A DNA stretch of 42,720 bases, taken from Limiplasma sp964416065. GTDB lineage: Bacteria > Bacillota > Clostridia > Christensenellales > Aristaeellaceae. The notes under the pieces are model-generated. The model made no database searches. It was not told where the DNA came from and was given only the letters and a program-made list of their open reading frames with translations. Location: NCBI GenBank assembly GCA_964416065.1, contig CAYQCL010000021.1:1-42720 (forward strand), read 5' to 3'. The position numbers and the translations under genes were made by a program. Shown one piece after another: positions 41,559-42,720 of this stretch (positions are counted from its first letter, which is position 1; each line of letters opens with the position of its first letter).

Positions 41559-41996
41559 ATGCAGACGATTCCTGTGCTGATTTCAATCAATTCCAACGCG
41601 CATCGCGACGGGCTCTCAGAGGATGAGACGCTTTCGATGCTGACGTCAGGGACGCTCGAATTGGACGAGCAGGGAGCCGTCATCCGCTATGAGGAGACGC
41701 TGGATGAGAGCGTCCCGCCTCAGCAGGTGGAGGTGCTGATTTCGGATGAGGCGGTGACGATGAACCGTGGCGGCGAATATGCGACCAATATGGTATTTCG
41801 GATGGGCTGCCGCTATGAGGGGCAGTATCACACGCCTTTTGGCGATATGGAGCTGGCCATCTACTGCACGCGCCTGAAATACGATCTGGGCGAGGATGGC
41901 GGCGAGCTGCTTCTCAGCTACCAGCTTGATCTGAACGGCAAATTCGCGACGATGCATAATATGGAGCTGCATCTGCTCCGTCAAGGCGATGCTTGA
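41559..41996 (+). CDS. DUF1934 (YwiB-like) protein
   Basis: 145 aa single beta-barrel domain of the calycin-like DUF1934 family: ISINSNAHRDG at the start, LTSGTLELDEQGAVIRYEET, AVTMNRGG, MVFRMGCRYEGQYHTPFGDMEL, LLLSYQLDLNGKFATMHNMELHL. Cytoplasmic, function unknown; in Bacillus ywiB is next to argS. AGGGGG lies 9 bases before the ATG. The stop overlaps the next gene by 8 bases. Confidence 0.9.
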   Translation: MQTIPVLISINSNAHRDGLSEDETLSMLTSGTLELDEQGAVIRYEETLDESVPPQQVEVLISDEAVTMNRGGEYATNMVFRMGCRYEGQYHTPFGDMELAIYCTRLKYDLGEDGGELLLSYQLDLNGKFATMHNMELHLLRQGDA

Positions 41997-42537
41997 AATG
42001 AAAAGGACGCAGGAGGCGATCTATGGGGCGCTTCGCGCGGACGGCGCAAAGAGCTGCTTTCTGCGTCTCAGCAGGGATGAACGCTCGCTTTGGGTGACCG
42101 ATTTTCCCAGGAGGCAGGAGAATACGGCAGGGGTAGAGGCGACGCTTCGGATGATGGATATCGAGTGCGCTCTGGACGAGACGTCCGGCCTTTGGCGGCT
42201 GAGCTGGACGCTCGCGGGCTGGAAGCGCGTGCTCGCTTCTCTGCCCAAGCTCCCGCCATCCCTTCCCTTGGTGGAGAAGCTGCATCCTGCCTATGCGCTC
42301 TGCCGTCTGCTACTTTGTCATCCCGTACCGCTTGAAGAACAGCCGATGGAGCGCCTATGTCAAATGGCCAAGGCGACGCAGGGCACAGAGGACGCGCTTT
42401 TTCGCATACTTCCCGCCTTTCATTCGGACGCAGCCAAACGGCTTCGGACGGGACAGGCTCTGCCGTATGACGCGGGAAGAATTCTCGCGGCATGGCTTGT
42501 TCAGACGGATTCACAACCAAAGGAGGCAAAAGTTTGA
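41989..42537 (+). CDS. Unrecognised 182-aa protein
   Basis: I do not recognise the family. About 182 aa, soluble, rich in Leu, Arg and Ala, mostly helical in the second half (HPAYALCRLLLCHP, MERLCQMAKATQG, DAAKRLRTGQALPYDAGRILAAWLV), with a mixed strand-rich first half (CFLRLSRDERSLWVTDFP, RLSWTLAGWKRVL). It overlaps DUF1934 by 8 bases and is surely cotranslated with it. The ATG at 41998, three codons later, is an alternative start. Base composition resembles the neighbours, so it is a resident gene. Confidence 0.75.
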   Translation: MLEMKRTQEAIYGALRADGAKSCFLRLSRDERSLWVTDFPRRQENTAGVEATLRMMDIECALDETSGLWRLSWTLAGWKRVLASLPKLPPSLPLVEKLHPAYALCRLLLCHPVPLEEQPMERLCQMAKATQGTEDALFRILPAFHSDAAKRLRTGQALPYDAGRILAAWLVQTDSQPKEAKV

Positions 42538-42575
42538 AACAATCCAAGCAGGAAGATAAGGGAAACACGGGATAG
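42534..42575 (+). CDS. Possible 13-codon leader frame
   Basis: A strong AGGAGG (42521-42526) is followed after 7 bases by TTG (42534), which starts MKQSKQEDKGNTG and then stops at 42573-42575. Either a short leader peptide, or the true start of the next gene with a frameshift after it. Confidence 0.25.
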   Translation: MKQSKQEDKGNTG

Positions 42576-42594
42576 CAAATAAGCCATCAGAAAG

Positions 42595-42720
42595 ATGGCG
42601 AAAAAACCGAAAGAAGCATCAAGACAGAGTGAGAGCGAGAGCATCATCACGCAAGACATAGCCCCGCGAAGGAGCGCGAGAACATCCGCGAAGGGGTCGC
42701 AGAGACGCAGAATCTCCTGT
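42595..42720 (+). CDS. Partial frame at the right edge, Lys/Arg/Ser-rich N-terminus
   Basis: ATG at 42595 opens a frame that runs past the window end (MAKKPKEASRQSESESIITQ...). The visible 42 residues are basic and low-complexity, as in the disordered N-terminus of a larger protein. There is no good ribosome binding site before this ATG (only CAGAAAG), while a perfect one stands at 42521. Identity cannot be given. Confidence 0.35.
   Translation, partial: MAKKPKEASRQSESESIITQDIAPRRSARTSAKGSQRRRISC

Overview
The window looks like a chromosomal segment of a spore-forming member of the Bacillota, most likely class Clostridia with moderately high GC. The evidence is a gerM / RNase PH / rdgB / yfcE block in the order known from Bacillus, a CotH-type kinase, RqcH, MutS2, DUF1934, a long clostridial-type HflX, and clear sigma-A promoters and Shine-Dalgarno sites. 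No tRNA, rRNA, IS element, prophage or CRISPR array was recognised. The sequence is a scaffold: there is a run of exactly 100 N at 22725-22824. The genus cannot be fixed from sequence alone.

Layout. 1-370: AT-richer fragment of an ABM-type monooxygenase gene. 395-4058 (minus): operon rqcH, two GNAT acetyltransferases and an aminoglycoside nucleotidyltransferase-like gene. 4258-7178 (plus): gerM, a fused RNase PH-RdgB gene and yfcE, ending in a two-way terminator shared with an ECF sigma / anti-sigma pair (minus, 7214-8802) that carries an ECF-type promoter. 8986-11001 (plus): Fe-S operon iscR-iscS-iscU, with an inverted repeat in the promoter spacer. 11023-12795: HflX with an N-terminal JAMM-like domain. 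12849-17502: three VanY/M15 peptidase homologues around parA-parB, the third lacking its zinc ligands.

17622-22879: a sortase-anchored adhesin gene behind a nine-G tract, then yraN, glyA and the SRP RNA (minus), then the first and last 55 bases of the adhesin segment repeated on either side of the N gap. The simplest reading is a second, identical 2.9-kb adhesin copy collapsed by the assembler, driven by a different and much stronger promoter.

23099-30352 (plus): a lysyl-PG-synthase-type membrane protein, a MATE transporter whose expected start codon reads ACG, then a three-gene set of a lamin-tail/CotH kinase, a DUF4956 membrane protein and a VTC-type polyphosphate polymerase. 30408-31571 (minus): MFS transporter with a perfect consensus promoter. 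31708-39264 (minus): five-gene operon U32 peptidase-family protein, mutS2, response regulator, histidine kinase, aroK. 39337-41479 (minus): ispE and two cyclophilins. 41559 to the end (plus): a DUF1934 protein, an unrecognised protein and a partial frame at the edge.

The genes are mostly housekeeping (ribosome rescue, RNA processing, Fe-S assembly, chromosome partition, isoprenoid and shikimate enzymes) with an envelope theme: VanY proteins, adhesin, lipid/drug exporters and the CotH-VTC set. The parts most worth following up are the duplicated adhesin with its G tract, the CotH-DUF4956-VTC set, the JAMM-HflX fusion and the inactive VanY homologue linked to parAB.
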